In this document: in pieces, positions 42,015-42,296 of the stretch
How positions within the stretch are numbered: the stretch's first letter is position 1
Layout: each line of letters begins with the position of its first letter
Assembly (NCBI GenBank): GCA_937982505.1
Contig: CALJLV010000203.1
Coordinates: 1 to 42,296, forward strand
Length of the DNA: 42,296 nt
Source of the DNA: an uncultured Desulfobacteraceae bacterium
Lineage (GTDB): Bacteria > Desulfobacterota > Desulfobacteria > Desulfobacterales > UBA2174
Reading direction: 5' to 3'
Notes under the pieces: generated by a model
What the model was told of the DNA's origin: nothing
Databases searched by the model: none
Seen by the model: the letters and a program-made list of their open reading frames with translations, nothing else
Program-made: the position numbers and the translations under genes

Positions 42015-42254
42015 ATGGAAGATTCGGATGTCGTCATCGTCAGCGGTGTGAGAACCCCCATCGGAAGCTACATGGGTGCCTTGCGGGACGTGCCGGCCTA
42101 CCGGCTGGCGGCCCTGGTGCTGGATGCCGCCGTCCAGAAGGCCGGGGTGGATCCGGCCGGGGTGGACGAAGTGGTCATGGGCCAGTCCTACCAGAACGGC
42201 GAATCGGTGAACATCGCGCGCATGGCGCTGCTGGCCGCCGGCTGGCCGGTGGAG
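42015..42254 (+). CDS. Acetyl-CoA C-acetyltransferase (thiolase), N-terminal fragment
   Basis: 80 codons of a thiolase: IVSGVRTPIGSYMGALRD is the family N-terminus, followed by VDEVVMGQSYQNGESVNIARMALLAAG. The active-site Cys would lie just beyond the end of the readable genome. GGAGG ends 7 bases before the ATG. The frame is cut at 42255 by adapter sequence, so this is an assembly truncation, not a broken gene. It would cleave or form acetoacetyl-CoA or a longer 3-ketoacyl-CoA, fitting the CoA-transferase and AOR genes nearby. Confidence 0.92.
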
Positions 42255-42296
42255 AGATCGGAAGAGCACACGTCTGAACTCCAGTCACGTCAGTCA
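42255..42296 (+). other. Illumina TruSeq adapter contamination (not genomic)
   Basis: AGATCGGAAGAGC begins at 42255 and the TruSeq read adapter continues through 42288. The final 8 bases (42289-42296) have the length of a sample index. All translation past 42254 is artefact. Confidence 0.97.

Noticed and set aside
42015..42296. Thiolase as a pseudogene
   Set aside because: The frame breaks exactly where adapter sequence begins, so the truncation is technical.

Overview
The window is high-GC bacterial DNA, roughly two-thirds G+C by eye, densely packed with genes on both strands. It is probably from an anaerobic desulfobacterotal (deltaproteobacterial) sulfate reducer or fermenter. The reasons are gene content: formate-tetrahydrofolate ligase, a complete rnfCDGEAB cluster, an aldehyde:ferredoxin oxidoreductase, many CoA-ester enzymes, a HisZ-independent HisG and a DksA. 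The taxonomy is inference. No rRNA, tRNA, intact mobile element or CRISPR array was seen. The right end is a contig end: the last 42 bases are Illumina adapter, not genome.

Layout. 1-5150 (minus): fhs, cut by the left edge and preceded by a good sigma-70 promoter and a structured leader, then a heterodimeric ABC exporter. 5217-8158 (plus): an RNase II-type exoribonuclease, probably leaderless, and GDP-L-fucose synthase. 8159-9094 (minus): tandem universal stress protein. 9399-14811 (plus): the Rnf complex (C, D, G, E, A, B), then a dienoyl-CoA isomerase-like crotonase. 15940-18334 (minus): hisI, hisG and a class I aminotransferase. 18714-21092 (plus): class A PBP. 21074-24378 (minus): radical SAM protein, rnc, then a PHP phosphoesterase and dksA. 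24581-29227 (minus): a tightly overlapped operon of DHH phosphoesterase, metallo-beta-lactamase fold protein, precorrin-2 dehydrogenase, CcsA/HemX-like protein and hemA (siroheme/heme supply).

29514-42254 is the most interesting part. A sigma-54 activator (31293-33404, minus) sits between two catabolic gene sets. Leftward are the two subunits of a CoA-transferase and a MoaD/ThiS-like carrier. Rightward are a class III aminotransferase, a tungsten-type aldehyde:ferredoxin oxidoreductase, a five-gene branched-chain-amino-acid-type ABC importer, and a thiolase cut by the adapter. Both sets have a sigma-54 -24/-12 promoter, and the two promoters match at 14 of 17 positions. Both also have upstream TTGGGA/TCCCAA box clusters that look like the activator's binding sites. 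I infer a route in which an imported amine or omega-amino acid is transaminated to an aldehyde and oxidised by the AOR to give reduced ferredoxin. The acid would then be activated by CoA transfer and processed by beta-oxidation/thiolysis. Rnf elsewhere in the window could convert the ferredoxin into ion-motive force. The substrate is unknown.
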